The notes below the pieces were generated by a model, which was not told the DNA's origin, ran no database searches, and saw only the letters and a list, made by a program, of their open reading frames with translations. This document shows positions 44,075 to 52,774 of a stretch of 64,000 nucleotides of DNA, in pieces (positions within the stretch are counted from its first letter, which is position 1; every line of letters starts with the position of its first letter). Position numbers and translations under genes: made by a program. Location: contig NZ_CABDUX010000002.1 of the NCBI RefSeq assembly GCF_901411515.1, positions 1,674,001 to 1,738,000 on the forward strand, written 5' to 3'. This DNA comes from Raoultibacter phocaeensis (lineage in GTDB: Bacteria > Actinomycetota > Coriobacteriia > Coriobacteriales > Eggerthellaceae).

Positions 44075-46387
44075 TTAGTCTTGGTCGAGACTACGGACGC
44101 GGCGCATGCTGCACATAACGCCCTTGTACGGAGCACCGAAGCCAAGCTTACCGACGTTGAAGTGAGGCACGAGGCTGTTGAAGTTGGACTTCCACACACC
44201 GAACAGATTGGGCTCTTCGCCGTCCTGCTCGGGGAACCACCAGCCGTGAGCGCAATTCAGGATGCCAGGCTTGATGACCGGGGTGATCTCGGCCTTGAAG
44301 CGAGCTTCGCCGAACATGTTGGCCACCTCGCACCAGTCGCCATCGGTGATGCCGTATTCCGCAGCGGTCTCGGGATTCATCTGAACCCACGGCCACGGAT
44401 CGATCTGGCGCAGCGAAGGCACGTGACGGTGCTCGGAATGGAACGAGCTGTAACGGCGCGAGCCCGAGGTGGAGAACAGCGGGTACTGGGTAGCGAGATC
44501 AGGCTGGCTGATCTGGCTGTAGTTCGGCTCCTCGTAATACGGCAGCGGATCTTCGCCCCAGGACTCGTACAAGATCGAGTACGCTTCGATCTGGCCGGTG
44601 ATGGTGTTGAAGCCGGGCTCGCCGTCGAAGCGGAGCAGGCCCTTCTCGTACTTCTCGTACTCGAAGCCGTGGGCACCGGGCTGATAGAGGCCGGCTTCCC
44701 TGAACGAATTCCAGTCGTAGCCGATTTCTTTGAGCTGATCGCTGTAGAAATCTTCAACCGCAGTCGTCAGCGCGTCGAGGTCGAGCGATTTGCCGTCGGC
44801 AGGCTTGTACCAGGGCCACCACGAGGGGTTGAGGCGCTGACCGAACATGAGGCAGATCTCGACGTCGGACTTGCATTCGCCGACCGTGAGCGCCTTGTTC
44901 ATGGGGCCCATGAACACGGTGTTGCGGCCGTAGTGCGTGAGCACGATACCGTTGTGCTCCGCCCAGGTGGCCATCGGCAGGAAGTAATCGCCTACCGCCA
45001 TGGCCGTCGGGGTCATGGTGAGGTCCTGGATAACGACGAACTCGAGCTTCTGGAGAGCCTTGTGCCAACGCTTCGGCTGAGCCGAGCAGGTGGGGGTCAG
45101 GAAGTTCGAGCTGTTGAACCAACCCATCTTGAGCGCGTAGGGCTCGTCGGTCTCCATGGTGTTCAACGTCTCGTCGGGCTGAGTGGTCGCCATACCCGTG
45201 GAAAGGCCCGGCCATGCAGCGGCACCGATGCGCTTTGCCCACACGTCGTCTTCCATGGCACCGCGCTGCTCCATACGCCACTTGCCGAGGAGAGCCGACG
45301 GAGGTCCGAGGGTAAGGCCGCCCGGACGATCGATGGATCCGGAGAGGGCCGCAAGGATGATCATGGCCTGCGAAAGCTGCACGCCGTTCTTGTTCTGGTC
45401 GAACGCAAGACCCCATGCCCAGCCGATCGGACGCTCGGTGCCCACGATATGGGCCACGCGCTTGATGTCCTCGACGGGAACGTCGGTGATCTCGGAGACC
45501 TTCTCGACCGGGTATTCGGCCGCGCGGGCCTTCATTTCGTCGAGGCCGTAAATCCACTTCTCGGCGAACTCTTTGTCGTATTCTCCGCTCTCGAACATGA
45601 GGTTCATGATGCCGAGCGCAAGGGCGGTGTCGGTCTGCGGGCGAACCTGCAGGTTGATGTTGCCGTCGTGCGCACCGACCCAGGTGATACGGGGATCGAT
45701 GGAGATGATCTTGGTGCCGAGCTTCATGAGGTCGACGAGGCAGTGACCGAAGAAGCCGTCGCCGTTGGAGGGCAGAGGCTCTTTGCCCCACACCACGATC
45801 CACTTCGGAACGGTGTATGCCGGATCGTTGTAGCTGCCCGGAAGATGGCCGGCGTAGTCGAGCTCGGGATAGCCCGCACCCAACACGTAGTCGGCGATGG
45901 AGCAGCGCGGGCCATAGCAGGACCACCCGGACTGCGTGTAGCAGCAGTTGGGCGATTGCAGAACGGAGAACGTGAGCGCGTAGTAGAAGATGCACGCCTC
46001 ACGGCCGGTGCCGCCGAACACGACGATGGACTCGGGTCCGTAGGTATCCTTGAAGTACTGCACCTTCTCGCAGATGGTGTCGAGCGCCTCATCCCACGTG
46101 GTCTCGACCCATTTGTCTTTGCCGCGATCCTCGTAAGCGCGCTTCATCGGGTGGATGATGCGCTCCGGAGCGTACGTGTACTCGCGCAGCGCGAGGTTCA
46201 TCGCATTGACGCGACCGGTGGTAATCGGGTTGTCGTCGTCGCCTTCGACGCGGATGAGCTCCCCGTCCTTGGTCACAACCTTGACGCCGTATCCGACAGG
46301 ATGGCTTCCCGGAGGCGACCACGTGTTACTACGGGTTACGACCGTTCCATCCTCCATCACGGTTTGCCATTGTTTACCGTATGCCAT
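44075..46387 (-). CDS. molybdopterin oxidoreductase large subunit, transhydroxylase / catechol dehydroxylase family (second copy)
   Basis: A 770-aa bis-MGD enzyme, clearly homologous to the product of 684-2945 over its whole length. It starts MAYGKQWQTV at 46387 after AGGAAGG. WSPPGSHPVGYG (23-34) and GWSCYGPR (154-161) mark the family. No cysteine occurs in the first 100 residues, so there is no N-terminal cluster, and no Tat signal. With a cluster-less small subunit, electrons have no evident route in; the reaction may be redox-neutral, as in pyrogallol transhydroxylase, or use another donor. Neighbours (aromatic-acid-type transporter, membrane LuxR) favour an aromatic substrate. Confidence 0.88.
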   Translation of the reverse strand: MAYGKQWQTVMEDGTVVTRSNTWSPPGSHPVGYGVKVVTKDGELIRVEGDDDNPITTGRVNAMNLALREYTYAPERIIHPMKRAYEDRGKDKWVETTWDEALDTICEKVQYFKDTYGPESIVVFGGTGREACIFYYALTFSVLQSPNCCYTQSGWSCYGPRCSIADYVLGAGYPELDYAGHLPGSYNDPAYTVPKWIVVWGKEPLPSNGDGFFGHCLVDLMKLGTKIISIDPRITWVGAHDGNINLQVRPQTDTALALGIMNLMFESGEYDKEFAEKWIYGLDEMKARAAEYPVEKVSEITDVPVEDIKRVAHIVGTERPIGWAWGLAFDQNKNGVQLSQAMIILAALSGSIDRPGGLTLGPPSALLGKWRMEQRGAMEDDVWAKRIGAAAWPGLSTGMATTQPDETLNTMETDEPYALKMGWFNSSNFLTPTCSAQPKRWHKALQKLEFVVIQDLTMTPTAMAVGDYFLPMATWAEHNGIVLTHYGRNTVFMGPMNKALTVGECKSDVEICLMFGQRLNPSWWPWYKPADGKSLDLDALTTAVEDFYSDQLKEIGYDWNSFREAGLYQPGAHGFEYEKYEKGLLRFDGEPGFNTITGQIEAYSILYESWGEDPLPYYEEPNYSQISQPDLATQYPLFSTSGSRRYSSFHSEHRHVPSLRQIDPWPWVQMNPETAAEYGITDGDWCEVANMFGEARFKAEITPVIKPGILNCAHGWWFPEQDGEEPNLFGVWKSNFNSLVPHFNVGKLGFGAPYKGVMCSMRRVRSLDQD

Positions 46388-46566
46388 GTTTTCCTTCCTT
46401 CTTTCTTTGGTTCGCTTTAAAAAACCTTAGAAACGTCTCGCGCACGCTGAGTCGAGCGCGATATCCGAGCCGTTGCGGATCGCGGCACCACCTCCCCTCG
46501 ATGTGTCCCCTTGCAAGCGGCATCCGGCATGTACCGAGCCGCTTCGTTACGAGATGCTTCGCCGCT

Positions 46567-46827
46567 TTACGCTGACGGCGGCTTCGGAGCGCCGGGAGCC
46601 TTCGGGGCACCGGGGGCTGCGGGAGCGCCAGGTGCGCCGGGCGCTTTCGGGGCACCGGGTGCGGCCGTCGGCAACGGTTTCGTGCCGTCGAGATACGGCG
46701 TGAAGTCGCATTTGCAGAAAGGACAGCTCTTAAGCGTGACGCCGCCCATCGCCTGGATGGTCTTGCCGCACTCGGGGCACTTGTTCACGCCGGAGCCGGC
46801 ACTTGCGTCTGCTGGTCTGAAACACAT
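46567..46827 (-). CDS. zinc-ribbon protein with Pro/Gly/Ala tail
   Basis: An 86-aa protein. Residues 1-50 hold a zinc ribbon (KCPECGKTIQAMG then SCPFCKCDF); residues about 52-86 are a repetitive tail built of G-A-P-K/G-A-P units, resembling a short collagen-like linker. The start at 46827 follows AGAGAGG. It lies 179 bp upstream of the molybdoenzyme large subunit in the same direction and could be its first cistron. Function unknown. Confidence 0.7.
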   Translation of the reverse strand: MCFRPADASAGSGVNKCPECGKTIQAMGGVTLKSCPFCKCDFTPYLDGTKPLPTAAPGAPKAPGAPGAPAAPGAPKAPGAPKPPSA

Positions 46828-47016
46828 AGAGAACCTCTCTTTCGCTTGTTTTCGGTCGAGCCGCATGCAGCGCCGCCGCCCGACCCCGATATCTACAGCT
46901 CGCCCGCCCGCGCAGACAGCGCGGCACACAGACGACCCATAAGAAGCTTGCAGCTCACACCTTACCGACCGCGCGGTTGCCCACATCGAATCATGGGGAC
47001 GTTTTTGCCGCTCGAC

Positions 47017-47040
47017 CCATCGGCCCCATGGGTTGATTTT
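47017..47040. promoter_or_regulatory. shared 24-bp intergenic motif, copy 1
   Basis: CCATCGGCCCCA, two variable bases, GGTTGATTTT. It matches 50349-50372 at 22 of 24 positions and lies in the divergent region between the zinc-ribbon/molybdoenzyme genes and the gene at 47173. Nothing else is evident in 46828-47131. Confidence 0.5.
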
Positions 47041-47131
47041 CCTCGGCCCGCAGGGTTGGTATCTTAAATATCGCCTGATAAATTGCACTTTTTTGAGATG
47101 CTCCTTCCGCACCTTGCCCCGCCCGATACGC

Positions 47132-47137
47132 TATAAT
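47132..47137 (+). promoter_or_regulatory. -10 box for the gene at 47173
   Basis: Consensus TATAAT, 35 bp before the GTG start; no good -35 at 17 bp. Confidence 0.5.
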
Positions 47138-47172
47138 CCAGCAATCGCAAAACCGCGTATTCAGGGGGTCCG

Positions 47173-47778
47173 GTGAAGAACAACAAGGTGTACATGCCCG
47201 CAGACGCGATAGCGCGTCATAAGGATTTCGACGTCTGGTACGCTGACGGAGAGCCGTTTCTGAGCATCAGGGGCACCTGGTCGAGTGAGCGCGACAAAGC
47301 ATGCATCTTCGGGCGCATGGGCGGCGAGATGGGCTCGATCAAGCCGGATGCGAAGGCGCTCACGTACTATTTGAAGCTGGAGCGCTGGGAGTACGTGTTC
47401 CATACGCGCCGCATCTTTTCGGACTACTACGTCAACGGGATGCGCTGGCAGATCAACGGCACGTTACGCGAGCTGCCGCTTGACTTCGTATGCGAAGACA
47501 ACTTCGAGAAAGACGTGCACGTACGCGTGGTCGAGTTCCGCAACCGTGGGGAATGCTACGAGATCAAGGCGAAAGACGTGGCGAAGTTGCGCATTGCAGT
47601 TACGGCTGTTATCGCTATGGGCATCAAGGAGGAATACCGGGGGCTGAGCGAAGGCATCGACGATCCGAACGCCTCCAAGCTCAAGAAAGCCAAGCGGTGG
47701 ATGTTCGCGGGCAAAGGCAAGACGTACGAGCAGCTGCTCGAAGAAGAGGCTGCAAGCGAACAGAGCCGCACGGTTTAA
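47173..47778 (+). CDS. conserved hypothetical protein
   Basis: A 201-aa soluble protein with a GTG start after AGGGGG. It is strand-rich with many aromatics (FDVWYADGEPFLSIRGTW, YVFHTRRIFSDYYVNGMRWQINGTL), compatible with a LURP-one/Tubby-like barrel, but I am not confident. A helical C-terminus (KLRIAVTAVIAMGIKEEYRG) and a Lys/Glu tail follow. It is transcribed divergently from the molybdoenzyme operon. No function assigned. Confidence 0.7.
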   Translation: MKNNKVYMPADAIARHKDFDVWYADGEPFLSIRGTWSSERDKACIFGRMGGEMGSIKPDAKALTYYLKLERWEYVFHTRRIFSDYYVNGMRWQINGTLRELPLDFVCEDNFEKDVHVRVVEFRNRGECYEIKAKDVAKLRIAVTAVIAMGIKEEYRGLSEGIDDPNASKLKKAKRWMFAGKGKTYEQLLEEEAASEQSRTV

Positions 47779-47801
47779 GCAAGCGATCAGCGACGAGCGG
47801 C

Positions 47802-47915
47802 TTGGGCTCGCTGAGTTCCCTGGGCTACTTGGGCTACTTGGGCGCCCTCAGCTCCCTGGTCTACCTGGGTTCCCCGAGTTCCCTGGGCTCCCTGAGCCGC
47901 CTAAGTCTCCCCAGG
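47802..47915. repeat. 9-bp-period tandem repeat
   Basis: About twelve degenerate units of CTGGGCTAC/CTGGGTTCC type run in exact 9-bp register directly after the preceding gene. One frame would read Leu-Gly-x repeats, but no start or ribosome site supports a gene. Confidence 0.75.
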
Positions 47916-48023
47916 TCGCCGGAGTTGCCATACATTGCAGCCGTGGGTTGAAATCGTTGCAAACAGGGGGTTATCTTTCCCGCACTGCACAGCGTTTCTG
48001 CCGTATCGAACCCCAACCACGCA

Positions 48024-48051
48024 AAGAGCCCCCGACGAGCCGGAGGCTCTT
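48024..48051 (-). terminator. terminator of aromatic-acid-type MFS gene
   Basis: AAGAGCC / GGCTCTT stem with further pairing inside, 33 bp past the stop codon; followed on the minus strand by TGCG, so the T-run is only three bases. Confidence 0.55.
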
Positions 48052-48083
48052 GTTCGCGTACGAGCGGGCAAGAGAGAACCGCG

Positions 48084-49775
48084 CTACGCCTTCAGTTTCT
48101 TGTTCTTAGCAAGTTGCTTTCCGCCGAATACGAAGAAGTACACGAACGGAAGCAAGAGCCCAATCGCCATAAGCGGAAGCGCGTAGGGCTGCTTCGACCA
48201 ATTCTCGACGACGAGGGGGCATACGATGCACAGGATCGCGAGAATCGCCACGATAACGAGCATGATTATGAAGCGCACGTTGCCGTCCCTCTCGGAGGCG
48301 CCGAGCTTCTCCTCTTCCGCCGCCAGCTGATCCATCGATTTGCCGGCCGTCTCCTTCACGAACAGCACCGTGCAGATGAATCCGAGCGCGAAGGGAACGA
48401 TGAGCACGAGTACCACGGTGCTCCAGTTGGTCGTTCCTGACGCCGTCTGGAAAAACGCCATGCCGGCGATGCCGCCGAGCACGATCGACGAAGCGGAACC
48501 GCCGAAGCGGGCGAACGCCTGGCACCACGACGTGCCGGTGTTGCGGATGGCGGTAGGATAGCTTTCGGGCATGAGCGGCTGAACCGCCGTGATGGCGTAG
48601 TTCAGCGCGAAGCCGAACAGGAGCATGAGCGCGATGCACAGCATCATATTGTTCGGAGCCACGAAGATGGAGCACAGGATGATGGCAACGATGCAGAACA
48701 ACCACGAGAACGCGAGGTTGCGCTTACGGCCCACCTTATCGGACACGAAGCCGACCACGATGTTGGATGCGATGGCCGCTACGTTGTTCCAGGTCTGGAG
48801 CGCAACGCTGTCCGTCGCCGAGTAGCCGAGCCCCACAAACCATGTGGGAATCCAAGCGTTCATGCCGTACACGCAGAACTGACCGACGAAGTACGCTGCC
48901 CAGATGGCGCACGTCGCCACGATGAACTTGCTCGAGAACAGCACCGACGGACCGGTTTTCGCAGGCTTGGGCGGCACGATGAGCAGATCGGGGTCGTAGG
49001 TGTGCGAGGTGTGGCGCGTAGCCTGCTCGATCTGGGTGAGGCGCTCGCACGCCTTCGCCTTGTTGCCGGAGTTGGCGTACCAGTGGGGCGTCTCGTGCAT
49101 CGTGAAGATGAGAATGATGCCGTAGATGAGCGGGATGCCGCCGATCAGGTAGCACAGACGCCAGTTCGCGAACATGGTAGCCGTACCGCCGTCAGCGGTC
49201 ATGTAGGTAACCTGGTTCGTGAATTCGCCGAGCAACGGCACCGATGCGTTGCAGATGGGATTCGCAATGAGGCCTGCGAGCACCCAGCCGACGACCATGA
49301 AGGCCATGCCGAACGTCACGAACACGCCGCGCTGCTTGGAAGGCATGCTCTCGGAGAACACTGTCGTGACAACGGGGATGCACGAGCCGACGCCGAATCC
49401 GGCGATCAGACGGAATGCAGCGAAAAATGCGAGGTCGTTCGCGAACGCCTGCGGCAGCGTGAACAACCCGTAGAACATGACGGCCGCGATGAGCGTCTTC
49501 TTGCGACCGAGCTTGTCGGACATGATGCCGCCGACAGCACCGCCGATGACCATGCCGAGCAGGCCCCATGTGGTAAGCGAGCCCATGAGTGCGCCCGGGT
49601 TCGCGTTATCCGGCCAAAACGTATGGGCGACGAATAGGTTCGTTGAATTGACGATCATGAAATCGTAGCCGTCGAAGATCATGGCGAATGCCAGGAGCAC
49701 GAAGACTATCCATGTATGCGAGCTGATGCCAATAGAGTCGATGACCTCTGAGACCGTAAACTCTTTTTTGTCCAT
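48084..49775 (-). CDS. MFS transporter, aromatic acid:H+ symporter-like
   Basis: A 563-aa membrane protein with twelve core helices plus two extra C-terminal ones (FIIMLVIVAILAILCIVCP and LPLMAIGLLLPFVYFFVF). DGYDFMIVN in TM1 and the loop motifs GGIMSDKLGRKKTL and GFVSDKVGRKR match the AAHS/sugar-porter-like branch, in which an Asp in TM1 is needed for aromatic-acid uptake. AAAAGGAGGG precedes the start. Placed between the second molybdoenzyme operon and the LuxR gene, it is a good candidate importer of that enzyme's substrate (inference). Confidence 0.85.
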   Translation of the reverse strand: MDKKEFTVSEVIDSIGISSHTWIVFVLLAFAMIFDGYDFMIVNSTNLFVAHTFWPDNANPGALMGSLTTWGLLGMVIGGAVGGIMSDKLGRKKTLIAAVMFYGLFTLPQAFANDLAFFAAFRLIAGFGVGSCIPVVTTVFSESMPSKQRGVFVTFGMAFMVVGWVLAGLIANPICNASVPLLGEFTNQVTYMTADGGTATMFANWRLCYLIGGIPLIYGIILIFTMHETPHWYANSGNKAKACERLTQIEQATRHTSHTYDPDLLIVPPKPAKTGPSVLFSSKFIVATCAIWAAYFVGQFCVYGMNAWIPTWFVGLGYSATDSVALQTWNNVAAIASNIVVGFVSDKVGRKRNLAFSWLFCIVAIILCSIFVAPNNMMLCIALMLLFGFALNYAITAVQPLMPESYPTAIRNTGTSWCQAFARFGGSASSIVLGGIAGMAFFQTASGTTNWSTVVLVLIVPFALGFICTVLFVKETAGKSMDQLAAEEEKLGASERDGNVRFIIMLVIVAILAILCIVCPLVVENWSKQPYALPLMAIGLLLPFVYFFVFGGKQLAKNKKLKA

Positions 49776-49906
49776 CAGTCCCTCCTTTTAATGTGAATTC
49801 GATTGGATGGCGCCCCGACCGCTCGAGCGAACCACCCTCGGTCTGATATCCCCTTCGGCGCAATGGCAAGACTGAGCCCTCACGTGTCTGCAGCAAATTA
49901 CGGACG

Positions 49907-49934
49907 CTTCAGTATTTCAGCTTCAGTATTTCAG
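49907..49934. repeat. 14-bp perfect tandem duplication
   Basis: CTTCAGTATTTCAG twice head to tail; a degenerate copy (CGGATGCTTCCGTAGTTTCG against CGGACGCTTCAGTATTTCAG) lies about 50 bp on. This is in the 825-bp region between the MFS and LuxR genes, which otherwise shows only the motif at 50349. Confidence 0.6.
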
Positions 49935-50348
49935 ATACCTTCGGTTCTTGAAATAACGGATGCTTCCGTAGTTTCGAACGCCATCCCTATCGGCTTTCTC
50001 AACCGCCCAAACCGCACGCTGCCCAGAAGAAACGACTGCGCGTATCCTCCTTCCACGTTTCTCTCATCTCAGGCTTCGTTTTCCCTTTGCATTCGGAAGA
50101 CCGCAGTCGATTCCGAGCAAAAGAACCATGCACACCGAAGGGTACGAAACGACGCTGAAACGGTCATCGTCTCGTCGGGACGCTTTCCGATCCGCTCATC
50201 GGCCCGAGGGATCGATTTATAGAGACATAGTGAACCAGCGAAAAAATCTTTCGGATAACGCGGACGGCAGAAGTCGGCGAAACAGCGCTCCGAGGGCCGA
50301 CGGCACCCTATAGCGAATAACGGTAAATGTGCGTTTTCGCAGGAAAAA

Positions 50349-50372
50349 CCATCGGCCCCAGAGGTTGATTTT
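50349..50372. promoter_or_regulatory. shared 24-bp intergenic motif, copy 2
   Basis: Second copy of the CCATCGGCCCCA-N2-GGTTGATTTT motif, about 230 bp upstream of the LuxR start, same orientation as copy 1. Confidence 0.5.
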
Positions 50373-50600
50373 TATCGATCTCAAAGCAGGATCATCATCA
50401 TTGCACCAGATGAAAGCCATTTTTTGCAGATTTATCGTTATTTGAATAGGAATGTGGTTCCGTTTATGATGACGAGCAATGTTTCCATGGGCCGCAAAGC
50501 GGGCCCAAGCTCGGCACATAGGGCGCAAAGGCCGCGCCTCTCAGGGAATCGCTACGCGATCGTACGACCGCAACGACAGGGGAAAAGCGAGGTTCCGCTC

Positions 50601-52427
50601 ATGGCAATTACGTTTCCGCGAATCAGTATCACGGTAGACGACGATCGGGGCACGGGAACGCAGGGCGAGCTGAACATACTCGCGCTCGGATTCGGCATCC
50701 ACCAATCGTGGATCTACACCGCGATGTTCGGCACGACGACCATTTTCCAAGCACCCCAAGCCCTCGGCCCCGAAGCCGAATCGTCCATTTCGCTCGTGTT
50801 CCTCATCTCCATCGTCGTGTTCGGCTTGTCGCTTTTATTCGCCGCAGCAACCGATCAGCGCTTCCTTAAGTTTTACACCGCAAAGCGCGCGATCATTGCC
50901 GCAGCCGCCCTCACCGCAATCGGCACGTTCGCCGTCTTCGCCGTCAACGTACCCGGCTTTGTCGGCATTGCTGCCACATGGTTCGCCGGCATCTCTACGG
51001 GCATCGGCTCGGCGCTTCTGCTCCTGTTCTGGGGTATCGCGTTTTCGCGCCACGGTGCCGCGACCATCGTCATGAACACGGCCGTGGCCATCGTGATCGC
51101 CATAGCTCTGTACTCCTTTGTACTCCATATCATTCCCCCACCCTTCTCGGGCATACTTACAGGCTGCCTGCCCTTGCTCGAGCTTCCGCTTCTGTGGCGG
51201 CTCACGCCGGTAAGCTACGCCCTTCGCCATGCGGTGCCCATCTTCAACCCGCTGCCGGTCCGCAAGATGCCTTTCTCGGTCAGACTCGCTATACCGACGC
51301 TTTTGTTCGGATTCGCTCTCGGCGCACTGCGCTCCATCTCAACCCAGATCATCCTGCCTTCGTCGGATCTGACAACGCAGTTGCTCGCCCTGTTCGCAGG
51401 CGGCGCTGCGACAGTGCTCCTTCTGGTTACATCGTTCTGCATCGACAAACGCAGCCACTGGGATTTCCTGTTCAGACCGCTCATTCCGTTCATCGCGGTC
51501 ACGCTGTTCTTCCTACCGACACTGCCGCTCGGAAGCTCGGTCCTCGAACCGCTCGTACTGTTGACCGGGTATATGTGCTTCGAGGCGCTCATGTGGGTGT
51601 TCTTCGGCGAGATGGCCCAGGAGTTCCGTCTCTCCCCCATCTTCGTGTTCGGTATCGGACGGGGCTGCTTGGCGCTCGGCTCGCTCGCCGGATCGCTTTC
51701 GGTCGCCGACCCCTCGATTCTCGGCTCGCTTACCCCGTTCGGCGAGGCAGGCGGCGCCGTGCTCATCATGTTCGTCATGGTAATGGCCTACGCGCTCTTG
51801 CCGCGGGTGCGCGACATCAAGCGCATCGTTATACGCCCCGAACCGCAAGGCTATCCCGCCATCGCCACATTCAACCGCCAGGTCGAGCTCGCCGCAGGGA
51901 GGCCGGATCGCGCCGAAGCCGACGCTGGCGGTGCCCTCGAGCACGCGACGGAATCGGAGCATGCGCCGACGAGGCCCGACATTCGCAGAACGCGGCAGCC
52001 CCTTTCTGAACAGGTGGAACAGGGCGCTTCCTCGGCCAGCTCAGCCTCTTCGCCTGCGCGTGCAGGATTGCGCGCCGCGAACGCGAACGGGATGATCGGC
52101 CACCCATCCGAGGCAGCAACGCCTGGCATGTCGGCCCGAGCGGCCGAAGAAGCCGACACGGCCCGCAAGAGCGGCAGGTTCAGGGCGCAGTGTGAGGCAA
52201 TCGCCGACCGCTACCTGCTCTCGCGACGCGAGACCGAAGTCATGTTCCTCCTCGCGAAGGGCTACAACGCCGCTTACATCCAAGACAAGCTCTGCATCTC
52301 GAAGAGCACGGCGAAGACGCACATCGGGCATATCTATCGCAAGCTCAACATTCACAATCAGCAAGAACTGCTCCTCATGGTGGAGGAGACCGACGACGAT
52401 TCCCGCATGGGAGATGCGCGCCGGTAG
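50601..52427 (+). CDS. membrane-embedded LuxR-family regulator
   Basis: A 608-aa protein. About twelve hydrophobic helices fill residues 25-430. A polar Ala/Glu/Arg-rich linker (about 435-535) leads to a LuxR/FixJ-type helix-turn-helix at the end (LSRRETEVMFLLAKGYNAAYI, then ISKSTAKTHIGHIYRKLNI). The ATG at 50601 is preferred, with GCGAGG upstream; earlier in-frame starts lack ribosome sites. Such regulators are numerous in Eggerthellaceae and often sit next to genes for substrate-specific reductases. It likely senses a membrane-permeable or transported ligand and controls the neighbouring transporter and molybdoenzyme genes; the target is inferred from position. Confidence 0.88.
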   Translation: MAITFPRISITVDDDRGTGTQGELNILALGFGIHQSWIYTAMFGTTTIFQAPQALGPEAESSISLVFLISIVVFGLSLLFAAATDQRFLKFYTAKRAIIAAAALTAIGTFAVFAVNVPGFVGIAATWFAGISTGIGSALLLLFWGIAFSRHGAATIVMNTAVAIVIAIALYSFVLHIIPPPFSGILTGCLPLLELPLLWRLTPVSYALRHAVPIFNPLPVRKMPFSVRLAIPTLLFGFALGALRSISTQIILPSSDLTTQLLALFAGGAATVLLLVTSFCIDKRSHWDFLFRPLIPFIAVTLFFLPTLPLGSSVLEPLVLLTGYMCFEALMWVFFGEMAQEFRLSPIFVFGIGRGCLALGSLAGSLSVADPSILGSLTPFGEAGGAVLIMFVMVMAYALLPRVRDIKRIVIRPEPQGYPAIATFNRQVELAAGRPDRAEADAGGALEHATESEHAPTRPDIRRTRQPLSEQVEQGASSASSASSPARAGLRAANANGMIGHPSEAATPGMSARAAEEADTARKSGRFRAQCEAIADRYLLSRRETEVMFLLAKGYNAAYIQDKLCISKSTAKTHIGHIYRKLNIHNQQELLLMVEETDDDSRMGDARR

Positions 52428-52444
52428 CTTCTCTTGCCTGGCGG

Positions 52445-52774
52445 CTACAGGTTTTCGTACGCTCGAATGTCTTCTTTCGTAAGCGCGTTCTTTGCACTGA
52501 GTTCATCGATGCGCCGACCGCACTTCGCGTAATCGGTGCTCGCAAAGCCGGCAAACGCCGCAAGCGCAATGGCGATGAGAAACATCGCGCCTGCGGCGAT
52601 CATGCTACCTTCGGGTATGATCCCCATCGTTTCAAGCAGGGGCTTTCCCGCGATGACGAGAACGACCACCATGATCGCAAAGGCGCACTTGATGATGTCG
52701 GCGCGACGCTTACCCTTAAGCGCGAGGATCTCTTCGAGCGCGGCGATCCTGCGGTTGTTCTTCTTCGCACTCAT
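52445..52774 (-). CDS. small two-helix membrane protein
   Basis: A 109-aa protein with a basic N-terminus (MSAKKNNRRIAALEEILALKGKRR), two membrane helices (CAFAIMVVVLVIAG and MIAAGAMFLIAIALAAFAGF) and an acidic cytoplasmic C-terminus. Its ATG overlaps the stop of the MFS gene (TAATG), so the two are translationally coupled. Possibly an accessory subunit of that transporter. Unknown family. Confidence 0.72.
   Translation of the reverse strand: MSAKKNNRRIAALEEILALKGKRRADIIKCAFAIMVVVLVIAGKPLLETMGIIPEGSMIAAGAMFLIAIALAAFAGFASTDYAKCGRRIDELSAKNALTKEDIRAYENL

Noticed and set aside
44081-46420. 779-codon open frame antisense to the second large subunit
   Set aside because: Same reason; the opposite strand carries clear family motifs and a good ribosome-binding site.
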